A stretch of DNA of 64,000 bases, taken from Epiperipatus broadwayi. Taxonomy: Eukaryota; Onychophora; Udeonychophora; Euonychophora; Peripatidae. This document shows, piece after piece, positions 1-10,535 of the stretch. The notes beneath the pieces were generated by a model. The model was not told the DNA's origin. It ran no database searches and saw nothing but the letters and a program-made list of their open reading frames with translations. The first letter of the stretch is position 1; the number at the start of each line of letters is the position of its first letter. Both the position numbers and the translations under genes were made by a program. The stretch is from assembly GCA_028023455.1 (NCBI GenBank), contig JAQFVV010012434.1, positions 4,346,928 to 4,410,927 on the forward strand, read 5' to 3'.

Positions 1-29
1 GCCCATCCATGTTTGTATACTATATGAAT

Positions 30-178
30 AATCACATAGTAATAACAGCTGCAATGACAAGAACATATGGAGTGAACATTAGGAATTTTCCCTGCTCGGT
101 TCCTTTAAGGTCTCCAAGAAAATTCAAAGGGTCTCCTTTCAGTTAATAGCAAACCCCTTTCTGCCACCTCTATTCTAT
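30..178. repeat. Dispersed repeat, copy 1 (partner at 33470-33600)
   Basis: About 130 bp are clearly similar to 33470-33600. Both share 'taacagctgcaatgacaaga', then 'atatggagtg' and a fragment around 'ttcagttaa'. There is no coding potential. The partner lies just upstream of the decayed RTE at 29966-33100, so this may be part of a larger interspersed element of unknown class. The window begins inside or just before it. Confidence 0.6.
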
Positions 179-179
179 T

Positions 180-2452
180 ATAGTAATAAATATAATTTTA
201 AAAGCTAAAATTTATTATCTTTATACAAACATACTTCTTTATTTATATATTAATTTTAAGATTTTGAGTCATTTAAATATAAGTATTGAAATATTGGTAT
301 ATCTTAAAATATCTAGAATAGGACTTCTCAAAGTGTGTGTACAACATTATATGGAGTTAAGTAATTGAATATAGGAACCACAGAAATTTTAGCAAACCTA
401 AAGATTTCTGGATGCACAACAACCAAAAATTAATTCAATACCAATTTGGCAACTCTACACATATAGTACATCTATGAGATTATATAAGGTAATGAAAGAG
501 TGCATTACCAGGTCACCAACTGTGATTATTGACTGTATTCTCACTGCTTGATCTACACATTCTGCTATTGCCTCCATTTGCACAGTTGAAACTATGTGCC
601 ATGAAAATGATATAATAAAAATATATTGAAAGCATTATAAAGCTAAATATTATTTTTAAAAACCTAACTTTTCTGTCTAGCTGAAACTATTGCATGTCCT
701 GAATTATAATGTTTTTTATAAAAAATTTTGACAAAGAAAGTATAAATTAACAGACCCGATTATAGATGGAAATTGTAAAAACATTTTAATTTTAAAAAAG
801 TTTTGATTGAAATAAGTTTTCTTTTGTTTGTTTTTTTATAATCTATTTTAAAAGCTGAAATTCATTTTTTAATTTGTTAAAAGTGGAATTATAAAAAAAA
901 AGTAAAAACATAAGATAAGAATAATCCTGGTTAAAAACATTTTAATTAAGATCTAATGAAAGATAAGAGCCCAGCCTTGGTTAAAACTTTTAATTACCAT
1001 CTGGTGGGAGATAACCATTGCATATAAAAGCTCCATGTTTTGATTGTGAATTATTATAGAACTTTAATATTCGCTAATGGTGAACTGCTGGTGTGATATA
1101 TTTTTATATTTTGCTAATTGGGTGGCGAAGTTAGCTAAGACAAAAGATCACTTAGGGGAGATTGAATTGCTATTTTCTAATTAATGATTACTAACTGCTC
1201 AAGAAACTGTGATTAATATTGTGGATTGCTAATATCCAGTCATAAAGCAAAACTGCCCATCTTGAAGAATCATATTAAAAGTATGCCATGCTAAAAACTT
1301 TCCAAGACAGACCATGGAGTTTCACAACTAGTTGTGACATCATGAACATCACCTAAAAGCCTAGTCCAAAACTAAACCTAAAGATTGCCTTCATATTCCT
1401 GACCAGATAAATGAAAATCAAAACCTTTATAATGAATTTTAGATAGACCTAAACTATGTGCATACCATTGAAAGTAATCCCACAGTAAAACTGAATTTTC
1501 AAAGGTAACTAAACATTTTCTATTTTAACCATGGTAAAATCTCTAAATTTTAGTATATTTATAATTATTTTTGACATTATTAATATTTCTGATGTTAGAT
1601 GTATTTGTGTAAAATCTATAATTTGTAAATAATTAAATTAATATTTTATTTTGTCACTCATTGTTTCTCTTTTTATATTACTAACTATTGTTAAAAGCTT
1701 GGCAGATATTAATAGTTTTCTGTTTCTTATTTGTCATTATAATTAATTTAGTCAATCTGGGTTTGCATTTCCTGCCCACCATAAATCTTTTGGCTAGCAA
1801 TTTATCTATTATATCATTCTGTTTTTTTAAATAATAAAGATTTTGCTTTCCTATATTTTGGATTATGTAAAATCATAATCTTTTCTCTTTGCTTGCCAGA
1901 ATAAACCTTAAGGATTGCATTGTTTTACTTCTTATGAGTGTTTGCAGGCATGTGACATCTCTATTATGTCCCGATGTTTTACCAAGTTTTAGAGAAAAAT
2001 CACTCTGTACCATTTCTTGACTTCCATACAAGATCTTTTTAATAAAAGAAATTGTAATTTGTTTAGATAAATCACTGGCAGGAAGAAATTATAAATCCCT
2101 TTAATTCTTAGGTGAAAAAACCAACTTATCTGTCAAAGTGTTTAATGCCACAATACTTGTGCATTCTCAGACAAAAAAAGTTGGGTAATTGATGTCAAAC
2201 TGTGATATTTTGTTGGACTAATATTTTTTTATTTAATAAACTTTAAAATTGTTCATAATTATATTTGTTTTGGAATGTTTACTGCTGTGTCTTGCCCCTC
2301 AATTGTCTGAACAATGTTTAAGATCGCTTTCTCTCCCTGAGCTGGTAACATTTATCATCAACAACTTTTGATCACTGTAAATAAAAAATTTTATATTGAC
2401 AGTAGTCTAGTGGCATCCTCAGTGATCAAAAGAAGTGAAGGAGTGACTGATA
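180..2452. other. AT-rich DNA without recognisable feature
   Basis: I see no ORF with family resemblance, no tRNA-like box and no clear repeat structure here. The stretch ends at a (TA)n tract at 2453-2472 that borders the retrozyme array. Confidence 0.5.
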
Positions 2453-2472
2453 CAATATATATATATATATAT

Positions 2473-2985
2473 GTCCACAGATGGCGTTCTACCAAAAACA
2501 CCGATCAAGCGTATGTTTCGTTTACATAAACGTCAGAGTAGTTAGTATTCACTATCTCTAACTATAATTCCACTTTCAGATCATGATTTCAAGCTATTTG
2601 CTATCATCAGTGAAAGACAGGAATAAAGAAACTAGATCTAAATACAAACTCTGAGCGTTTATGAAACAATTTCTATTCAGCTTGCAAGCGTGAATTTTTT
2701 AGACACGTAATGTCTTCAAACTCAGCATAGCAAACCAGATAGCTATATGGGTCTGATCTCAGTTCAGCATCACCACATAGTAGAAGCCTCTGCAATCTAT
2801 ATCATTGCAAGAAAGACCTCAAAGGTACATTTATGATAAACAAAAATGCAAGTTAAAAAACTTGCTAACGCTTGTATTTATGTCCACAGATGGCGTTCTA
2901 CCAAAAACACCGATCAAGCGTATGTTTCGTTTACATAAACGTCAGAGTAGTTAGTATTCACTATCTCTAACTATAATTCCACTTT
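2473..2985 (-). mobile_element. Inverted head of the retrozyme array (1.25 minus-strand monomers)
   Basis: The block from 'gtccacagatgg' at 2473 recurs at 2882, so the minus-strand period is also 409 bp. The second minus copy stops at about 2985 in 'ccactttattcc', where the sequence switches to the plus orientation. On the minus strand the stop corresponds to the bases just 3' of the predicted cleavage site (C^TGAAAG), so the junction is inside helix I of the ribozyme. Confidence 0.85.
2567..2624 (-). ncRNA. Hammerhead ribozyme, type I (minus copy)
   Basis: Read on the minus strand: outer helix I ATTCC, internal loop, inner helix I CTTTCA, core CTGATGA, helix II AGC-AAATA-GCT, then GAAA. Helix III ATCATGAT and the cleavage C follow, then TGAAAG and GGAAT close helix I. 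All conserved core positions are present. It is the only complete ribozyme in the inverted head. Confidence 0.85.
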
Positions 2986-3043
2986 ATTCCTGTCTTTCAC
3001 TGACGATAGCAAATAGCTTGAAATCATGATCTGAAAGTGGAAT
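2986..3043 (+). ncRNA. Hammerhead ribozyme, type I (array copy 1)
   Basis: Same architecture as the other copies, with core CTGACGA. Position 7 of the core is not conserved in hammerheads, so the change is tolerated. This copy begins right at the inversion point, so its 5' strand of helix I abuts the minus-strand copy. The monomer that follows is 28 bp short through scattered one- and two-base deletions. Confidence 0.82.
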
Positions 3044-3366
3044 TATAGTTAGAGATAGTGAATACTAACTACTCTGACGTTTATGTAACGAACATACGGA
3101 TCGGTGTTTTTGGTAGACCATCTGTGGACTAAATACAAGCGTTAGCAAGTTTTTAACTGCATTTTGTTTATCATAAATGTACCTTTGAGTCTTTCTGCAA
3201 TGATATAGTTGCAGAGGCCCTGGGTGATGTGACTGAGATCAGCCATATAGTATCTGGTTTGCTATGCTGAGTTTGAAGACATTACGTGTCTAAAAATTCA
3301 CGCTTGCAAGCTGAATAGAAATTGTTTCATAAACACTCAGAGTTTGTATTTAGATCTAGTTTCTTT

Positions 3367-3424
3367 ATTCCTGTCTTTCACTGATGATAGCAAATAGCTT
3401 GAAATCATGATCTGAAAGTGGAAT
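3367..3424 (+). ncRNA. Hammerhead ribozyme, type I (array copy 2)
   Basis: Complete. Helix I is ATTCC/GGAAT outside and CTTTCA/TGAAAG inside, with a TGT/T internal loop. The core is CTGATGA and GAAA, helix II AGC/GCT with loop AAATA, helix III palindrome ATCATGAT. Predicted cleavage is after the C that precedes TGAAAG. The first pair position of helix II is a U-U mismatch in all copies, a deviation from the usual G-C. Confidence 0.88.
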
Positions 3425-3770
3425 TATAGTTAGAGATAGTGAATACTAACTACTCTGACGTTTATGTAAACGAAACATCGCTGATCGGTGTTTTTAGTAG
3501 ACGCCATCTGTGGACATAAATACAAGCTTAGCAAGTTTTTAACTTGCATTTTTGTTTATCATAAATGTACCTTTGAGGTCTTTCTTGCAATGATATAGAT
3601 TGCAGAGGCTTCTATTATGTGGTGATGCTGAACTGAGATCAGACCCATATAGCTATCTGGTTTGCTATGCTGAGTTTGAAGACATTACGTGTCTAAAAAA
3701 TTCACACTTGCAAGCTGAATAGAAATTGTTTCATAAACGCTCAGAGTTTGTATTTAGATCTAGTTTCTTT

Positions 3771-3828
3771 ATTCCTGTCTTTTACTGATGATAGCAAATA
3801 GCTTGAAATCATGATCTGAAAGTGGAAT
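3771..3828 (+). ncRNA. Hammerhead ribozyme, type I (array copy 3)
   Basis: Inner helix I is CTTTTA instead of CTTTCA, which still pairs with TGAAAG through one U-G pair. The core CTGATGA/GAAA is intact. The same variant occurs in copy 4, marking the two monomers as recent duplicates. Confidence 0.86.
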
Positions 3829-4179
3829 TATAGTTAGAGATAGTGAATACTAACTACTCTGACGTTTATGTAAACGAAACATACGCTCGATCGGTGTTTT
3901 TGGTAGAGCGCCATCTGTGGACATAAATACAAGTGTTAGCAAGTTTTTTAACTTGCATTTTTGTTTATCATAAATGTACCTTTGAGGTCTTTCTTGCAAT
4001 GATATAGATTGCAGAGGCTTCTACTATGTGGTGATGCTGAACTGAGATCAGACCCATATAGCTATCTGGTTTGCTATGCTGAGTTTGAAGACATTACGTG
4101 TCTAAAAAATTCACACTTGCAAGCTGAATAGAAATTGTTTCATAAACGCTCAGAGTTTGTATTTAGATCTAGTTTCTTT

Positions 4180-4237
4180 ATTCCTGTCTTTTACTGATGA
4201 TAGCAAATAGCTTGAAATCATGATCTGAAAGTGGAAT
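4180..4237 (+). ncRNA. Hammerhead ribozyme, type I (array copy 4)
   Basis: Same as copy 3 including the CTTTTA variant of helix I. The core and palindromic helix III are intact. Confidence 0.86.
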
Positions 4238-4588
4238 TATAGTTAGAGATAGTGAATACTAACTACTCTGACGTTTATGTAAACGAAACATACGCTCGAT
4301 CGGTGTTTTTGGTAGAGCGCCATCTGTGGACATAAATACAAGTGTTAGCAAGTTTTTTAACTTGCATTTTTGTTTATCATAAATGTACCTTTGAGGTCTT
4401 TCTTGCAATGATATAGATTGCAGAGGCTTCTACTATGTGGTGATGCTGAACTGAGATCAGACCCATATAGCTATCTGGTTTGCTATGCTGAGTTTGAAGA
4501 CATTACGTGTCTAAAAAATTCACGCTTGCAAGCTGAATAGAAATTGTTTCATAAATGCTCAGAGTTTGTATTTAGATCTAGTTTCTTT

Positions 4589-4646
4589 ATTCCTGTCTTT
4601 CACTGATGATAGCAAATAGCTTGAAATCATGATCTGAAAGTGGAAT
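4589..4646 (+). ncRNA. Hammerhead ribozyme, type I (array copy 5)
   Basis: Complete consensus copy: CTTTCA, CTGATGA, helix II AGC/GCT, GAAA, ATCATGAT, C, TGAAAG, with the outer helix ATTCC/GGAAT. Confidence 0.88.
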
Positions 4647-4997
4647 TATAGTTAGAGATAGTGAATACTAACTACTCTGACATTTATGTAAACGAAACAT
4701 ACGCTTGATCGGTGTTTTTGGTAGAACGCCATCTGTGGACATAAATACAAGCGTTAGCAAGTTTTTTAACTTGCATTTTTGTTTATCATAAATGTACCTT
4801 TGAGGTCTTTCTTGCAATGATATAGAATGCAGAGGCTTCTACTATGTGGTGATGCTGAACTGAGATCAGACACATATAGCTATCTGGTTTGCTATGCTGA
4901 GTTTGAAGACCTTACGTGTCTAAAAAATTCATGCTTGCAAGCTGAATAGAAATTGTTTCATAAACGCTCAGAGTTTGTATTTAGATCTAGTTTCTTT

Positions 4998-5055
4998 ATT
5001 CCTGTCTTTCACTGATGATAGCAAACAGCTTGAAATCATGATCTGAAAGTGGAAT
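4998..5055 (+). ncRNA. Hammerhead ribozyme, type I (array copy 6)
   Basis: Complete copy. The only change in the fold is the helix II loop (AAACA instead of AAATA), which leaves the stem intact. Confidence 0.87.
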
Positions 5056-5406
5056 TATAGTTAGAGATAGTGACTACTAACTACTCTGACATTTATGTAA
5101 ACGAAACATACGCTTGATCGGTGTTTTTGGTAGAACGCCATCTGTGGACATAAATACAAGCGTTAGCAAGTTTTTTAACTTGCATTTTTGTTTATCATAA
5201 ATGTACCTTTGAGGTCTTTCTTGCAATGATATAGATTGCAGAGACTTCTACTATGCGGTGATGCTGAACTGAGATCAGACCCATATTGCTATCTGGTTTG
5301 CTATGCTGAGTTTGAAGACATTACGTGTCTAAAAAATTCACGCTTGCAAGCTGAATAGAAATTGTTTCATAAACGCTCAGAGTTTGTATTTAGATCTAGT
5401 TTCTTT

Positions 5407-5464
5407 ATTCCTGTCTTTCACTGATGATAGCAAATAGCTTGAAATCATGATCTGAAAGTGGAAT
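5407..5464 (+). ncRNA. Hammerhead ribozyme, type I (array copy 7)
   Basis: Complete consensus copy. It is the last ribozyme; the array stops about 145 bp downstream within 'gtttatcat', where a (TA)n tract begins. Confidence 0.87.
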
Positions 5465-5621
5465 TATAGTTAAGAGATAGTGAATACTAACTACTCTGAC
5501 GTTTATGTAAACGAAACATACGCTTGATCGGTGTTTTTGGTAGAACGCCATCTGTGGACATAAATACAAGCGTTAGCAAGTTTTTTAACTCGCATTTTTG
5601 TTTATCATATATATATATATT

Positions 5622-5992
5622 GAGCTAGTTCCTTGGTGCATAGTCATGTGCTTTCAACATGTGTTAACCATTGATTTGATCTGAGCTCATGAGTTGGGTT
5701 TGAATTCAGTTTGGTCTTAGATTTAATTTTTTGATTTAACTGAGTTTGAAATGCAACTTTGGGTTTAGGTTGTTGGAGTATAACATCTTTTGACTGGTAC
5801 AAGATATATATATATATATATATATATATCTAATGTCCCAACTCCTCACTGAAGAGACCCATAGGTCGAAACCGGTCTGGGGATGGGGACAATCCAAGAT
5901 AATAATGATTTGAATGCCTTCTCTTGTAGTAGCATTTATCATAAATAAAAAAAAAAAAGCTTGTTTAGAGTAATTAGCACGCTCTTAATTTT
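5622..5992 (+). mobile_element. Penelope-like element LTR fragment with hammerhead
   Basis: About 370 bp between (TA)n tracts, with a further (TA)n at 5803-5830 inside. It holds a hammerhead (5835-5890), then 'gaatgccttctcttgtag' and a short A-rich block before 'gcttgtttaga', ending at 'agcacgctc'. The same order of blocks is seen at 63590-63735 and, decayed, at 14964-15075. Known biology: PLE LTR-like ends commonly carry hammerheads. No PLE coding sequence is attached, so this is a solo or truncated end. Confidence 0.7.
5835..5890 (+). ncRNA. Hammerhead ribozyme, type I, PLE class
   Basis: Outer helix I is GTCCC/GGGAC and inner helix I CCTCA/TGGGG (one U-G pair), with an AACT versus AT-containing internal loop. 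The core is CTGAAGA, whose seventh position is free to vary. Helix II is GACC-CATA-GGTC, followed by GAAA; helix III is the palindrome ACCGGT and the cleavage base C at 5877. Every invariant core base is present, so it looks active. It is the best-formed PLE-type hammerhead in the window. Confidence 0.88.
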
Positions 5993-6530
5993 ATATATAT
6001 ATATATATTGTGACCATCTGAATGGGCACAAGGATTTAAGATACTTTGTATCTGCATTAAATAGTTATATTATATTAAAAAAAATGAAATAGCCTTAGAA
6101 TTTTAAAATTTTTTGCTGGAGATTATTTACAGCTTAGATATGGGTTGCTTATGCAGTTTATTGACCACTTGATAGGTATTCATTATTATTAGTGTGCTTA
6201 ATGAGGTATTTAACGTAAGGAAGAGGAGTTGTTTATTAATGGAATTAATACATTTTGTCAGAAAGATGCACAGTTATTTTATATTATTGTAGTATTGGTT
6301 GAATAGTTTCATAATCCTTTATTCATTAATACTTATCCTTTTGTCAACAATTAATAGCCATTTCAATTATATTTAGTTAAGATAGTTTAATATTTAGGTT
6401 GCAGTACATGTGCATGCATATATGTCTGTATTATGTTTCATTTCATTTTCATCTTTAATAACAGCAAACAATAGTACATTCGCAATAAAAACATTTAAAT
6501 TATAGTAGTTATCTTAAATAATTTAACAAA
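5993..6530. other. (TA)n then AT-rich DNA without feature
   Basis: The stretch starts with a (TA)n tract at about 5993-6009. No further feature is visible before the DNA transposon end at 6533. Confidence 0.5.
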
Positions 6531-6532
6531 TA

Positions 6533-7704
6533 CACCTGGGTCTCTTTTTACGCGGACTTATTTAACACGATTTTGAAGTTACGCGATTCGTGTTTTACTG
6601 AAAGTCGACCTCCGATAATGCGCTATTACTTTAAATAATAAATTTTGCGCACTTATGTTATATTGAAAGTAATAGCACATTATTGGAATTCTACTTTCAC
6701 CTTAGTAATTTCAATATTTTCAGTGCTTTATAATAGTAAGATTTTATGCAATAATGAAATTAAAATCATGATTTCCACATTTTATGTATACACACATTAA
6801 AATTTACAAGATTATAATGTAAATTTGTTCAAACATTGTGCGTGTTAATTTTGCATTTTAAATCACATTCTGTTTTTGCTTTTTAAAAAAAAACGTAATC
6901 AATTATTAATCATTTAGTGTCCACAAGTTCATTTTTAAAAGGTCAGTAATAGCAGTGGGCACAATTAACAATAAAAATCTGATTTTTAATTGTAATTAAC
7001 AATTTAAAAATTACTTATGGGCAACTTGAAATTAATGGGATGTAAAACGAAATTTGATTTTTAAATGGAATTGAAAATTAAAGGCAAAAATAAGAATTTA
7101 ATTTTTAGTTGTTAATTTTAATTAAATTTTTCCCAGCAGTGGTGAATAAATGTCTTTTTATTATCATAAGTCTAAGTTCATAAACAATTAATAAAATCAT
7201 TGTCATTGTCAACAGAAAACTATTAACACAACTTGAGAGTGAACTTGGCACTAGTTGTATTTCCTCTTGTGAGAATAATTGTTGAGATATTCTTGACTTT
7301 GTTTAAGGAGAAGCCAAATACATCACATCCCATGAGAATCTGTTTTGGGGCAAATAGCGATAATAATTAAAACATGTATAAAAAAATATAAATTACTGTA
7401 CTATAAATTGTGCATATAAATATATTATTTTGAATAAAATTAAATATTATAGTTAAAAAAAGTTTGTCTTGTATCAATTTTTTTCAAATTTGAAATTTTT
7501 TATTAGTCATATTTTATTTCCTTATTTTTTTGTGTGTGCGAATTTTAAAGTAATTTTATGTTGGTGCTTTGCTTTTACATGAATTTTGAAAAATCACAGA
7601 CCACATCTCCCCTTTTTCAATGTAAGTTACATCTATTTTTGCGCGATTTTGTTTGTGCGTGTTTTCTGAGGAACCTTTCTATCACATAAAATGAGACCCA
7701 GGTG
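6533..7704. mobile_element. Non-autonomous pogo/Tigger-like Tc1-mariner element
   Basis: The left end CACCTGGGTCTC at 6533 is matched in inverse orientation by GAGACCCAGGTG at 7693-7704, and a TA dinucleotide flanks each end as the target-site duplication. The terminal repeats continue with imperfect similarity (left 'ttttacgcgg' and 'acacgatttt'; the right end, reverse complemented, has 'aacacgc' and 'aaaatcgcgc'). Runs of this type resemble Tigger ends. A subterminal inverted repeat lies at about 6608-6708 ('gctattacttt' versus 'aaagtaatagc'). There is no transposase ORF in its 1172 bp, so it would depend on a source elsewhere. The family assignment rests on end sequence and TA duplication only. 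Confidence 0.7.
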
Positions 7705-7706
7705 TA

Positions 7707-9916
7707 TATATTTCTTTCCAATGATCAATAGATAGTTGAATCAATGGGTTATTTTACAAATTAAATAAATTTTTAATCATTTTTGTTTAATAGTTAATTA
7801 ATATTCATTTTTCTTTCAAGTTTGTAAAAGCTATTTATTTCATTATTTTTTTTGTGTGTCTTCATTTAATTCTAAAAAAAAAATCAGAGTGATTTTTTTT
7901 TGAAAAGATTTTTTTTTGCATATGTAATTAGCTTAGCTAGAAAAGAAGCATGGTAGTAACCTTGTGAAAGGAAATGAACTTTGCTAAAGAGAGCTATTTA
8001 ACAAAGATCTCCAGTAGAAAATTTGCTTATTATGTAATGTAATTGTAGCCAGTAAACAGTGGCTCATTATTGTGAAAGTAAAACCAGTTGCTGAAGTCAA
8101 ATTGATTTTAAAAAGGACTTTGGAGTAAAACTTGGAAAGGATCTTAAGAAATTTATTATGGGAAAAGTTAATTAGAATGCATTTCTAAAGTTTTAAAAAA
8201 GGTGCGTCAGTTTACTTTATTCTCCTTGATTTAAACATTTTGAATTAACCTCTTCATAACTATTGCTCTTTTAAAAATGTATGTTAATAATGTCCAGTAT
8301 ACATTACTTCACTTAAGTGTTATTTTAAATAAGAATAAATTGCATGAATATTATTGTTGTATCATTAACCATATATTTGGAAAACGCATGCAGAACTATT
8401 TTACAGAATATATTTTAATTCTTCACTATTTTCCGTGTTATGTTTTTGTGAGGATTAAACATAAAATTAAGGATATGCATATTTTGATAAATCATGCCAT
8501 GTTTAAATTCATCATAAAGAGATGATAGTATTTGTTTGTCTGGTATTTCTGGAAATAATACGTATTTTAAATGAAGGAAATAAAATGTGAGCTACTTCAA
8601 ATTAAGTATTTGCTTAAATCGAATGGAAAGATAGAAATGCGGGTAATTTTTGTTTTCTTCCATAAAGATGGAAAATAAAACAAAGTATTATTAATTGAAG
8701 AATTACTAAGGAAACATGGTATCTTAATTGACAATATTTAAGAATAAACCAGGCGTATAATAAATTATAAAGTGTTAAATGCTATTCAAGAAACTACTAA
8801 AAATAATTACATACTTAATTTAGAACTACAACGGAATAAGTGAGATAATTCCTATCCAACAGTAGCTAAGAATTTATTATATTTTCATCATAATAGAAGA
8901 TAAATTGATTGCTTATGTTTGATATAGTAACTCAAATAACTTTGTTATGAACATTGAAGATGCTGAGTCCTATTTAAGCATGATTATATTTGTTTGGTTA
9001 TCCTACAGCAGTTTATTTTAATTTAAATTCAGTTTGGAATGTGTCTCATATTGTTTCATAAATCTGGAACAGAGCTTTGCAAGTGAACTTTTATTTTAAG
9101 TTACAAAACTAATAACCTTTGTTTCTTTATTTTTTTTTATTGCTTGTCATAATTAATGTATATTATAGGTAGATAGGCTTATTTATTATTATGTTTATTT
9201 ATAATTTGGGTTATTTTGACCTTCAAGACCATCTCCAAAGCGTATCCAAATGAGGAATATGCTGGTAAAAATTGATTGTGTTCAAATAGGTCTTATTGTT
9301 ATTTTACGAAGGTAAAAGAAAGAAATATTTTTTTAAATATATTATTAGAGAGGTTTATATTTACTTTGCATATTTTATTATCTCAAAGTGAGAATTTTTT
9401 TGAATCAACGAACGTATAATAGAAATAGTTTGCAAGATATGAAAGAAAGTTTGTTCGTAATAATTATAAATATTAAATTTTAAAAGTAACCTAAAGTTTA
9501 TTCTGAATTAAAATTTATACCTTAATGCAATATTTAATTACCATGTTGCCTGCATAGTGTGTAATTTAGAGTTAATTATATATATATATATTTGTTCGCG
9601 GGTGTGTGTTTGTTTTGCACAATTATGACATTTGTTTGATAAAGTTCAGTTTGTGAATATTTTATGTATAAATTTCGGATGCTGTTGTATTCTACTGAGT
9701 TGAATGGATTGGTATGTTATCTGAATGTATTTATTTGCCAGCGTGTATCTATAATGTTCGATATTTAGAAAAGCTGTGAGAATGGAAAGAAATCTGATTG
9801 CATTATAATGTCTGTAGGGATAAAAGATCTTGCTTATTTAGTATATGTTAATAATTTTCCATGAGTAGAGCATAGTTTATATTATATGCCTATGATTAAA
9901 TGATTTTTTTTTTCAA
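7707..9916. other. AT-rich DNA without recognisable gene
   Basis: Short chance ORFs only, none with a recognisable motif. A short (TA)n lies at about 9577-9592. Confidence 0.5.
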
Positions 9917-10118
9917 GTGATGTTTTCTTAGGGCCCTGGTGATGAAGAATAAGTCCCCACCAATAATGTATTTAGAAGTAGATGAGTTATTGTTGAAGTA
10001 TGATTAAATGATGCTTAGGAAGTTATGTGACATTTTTCTTAGATTCTTGGTGATGAGGAAATGTTCTCCACCAACAGTATATTTAGAATCAGATGAATTA
10101 TTGTAGAAGTGTTCAGTA
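9917..10118. repeat. Tandem duplication, about 111-bp period
   Basis: Two diverged copies. 'tcttagggccctggtgatga' at about 9926 recurs as 'tcttagattcttggtgatga' at 10037, and 'ccaccaataatgtatttaga' recurs as 'ccaccaacagtatatttaga'. Non-coding. Confidence 0.75.
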
Positions 10119-10388
10119 AGAGTTTATCTGCTCCTCATGTAGATTTCTCTTATAATGTATAGTATGTATAATCATGAAAATATAGTTATGTGTTAATTAA
10201 TAGGTGGCCAGATAAATTGTTAGATTAATTCTTGATGTAGTATTAGTGTCTTATTTTATTAATGAATTACGACATTGTAGGAAATAAAATAATTGTATGA
10301 TATTTTCTTAATGAATGGAGAGTTTATAGAAAAGATTATTTTATATTATTGCTGCTTACACACACGCGTAATGTAAATAATATCGCGT

Positions 10389-10535
10389 ATATAAAGTATA
10401 GAGATATTGAAATTAAAATGAGGAATAAATGTTTTTTGAAATACATTACATTCATTTAAATAGAAGTATAAAGTTATTGAGATTAAATGGGAAATAAATA
10501 TTTTAAAATACAGTGTATTTATTTAAATAAAGGTT
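10389..10535. repeat. Tandem duplication, about 72-bp period
   Basis: Two diverged copies share 'agtata..gatattga.attaaa', then 'gaataaat', 'aaatac' and 'atttaaataa'. Non-coding. Confidence 0.65.

Larger units (their letters stand above)
2473..5608 (+). mobile_element. Retrozyme-like tandem array of 409-bp hammerhead monomers
   Basis: Non-coding tandem array. Equivalent ribozyme positions start at 2986, 3367, 3771, 4180, 4589, 4998 and 5407, giving spacings of 381, 404, 409, 409, 409 and 409. The first about 1.25 monomers (2473-2985) are inverted; the rest read in plus. Each full monomer has a type I hammerhead ribozyme and no ORF. (TA)n tracts lie directly at both edges, 2453-2472 and 5609-5620. 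Known biology: retrozymes are non-autonomous retroelements transcribed as multimers, self-cleaved by their hammerheads to monomers and circularised; animal examples are tandem arrays of a few hundred bp thought to use PLE machinery. Inference: this is a member of that class. An ordinary satellite that carries a hammerhead, as in newts and schistosomes, is the main alternative and differs mainly in how it spreads. Confidence 0.85.

Noticed and set aside
2473-5608. CRISPR-like array
   Set aside because: Units are 409 bp and nearly identical across their full length, with no repeat-spacer alternation, and the setting is clearly a metazoan genome.
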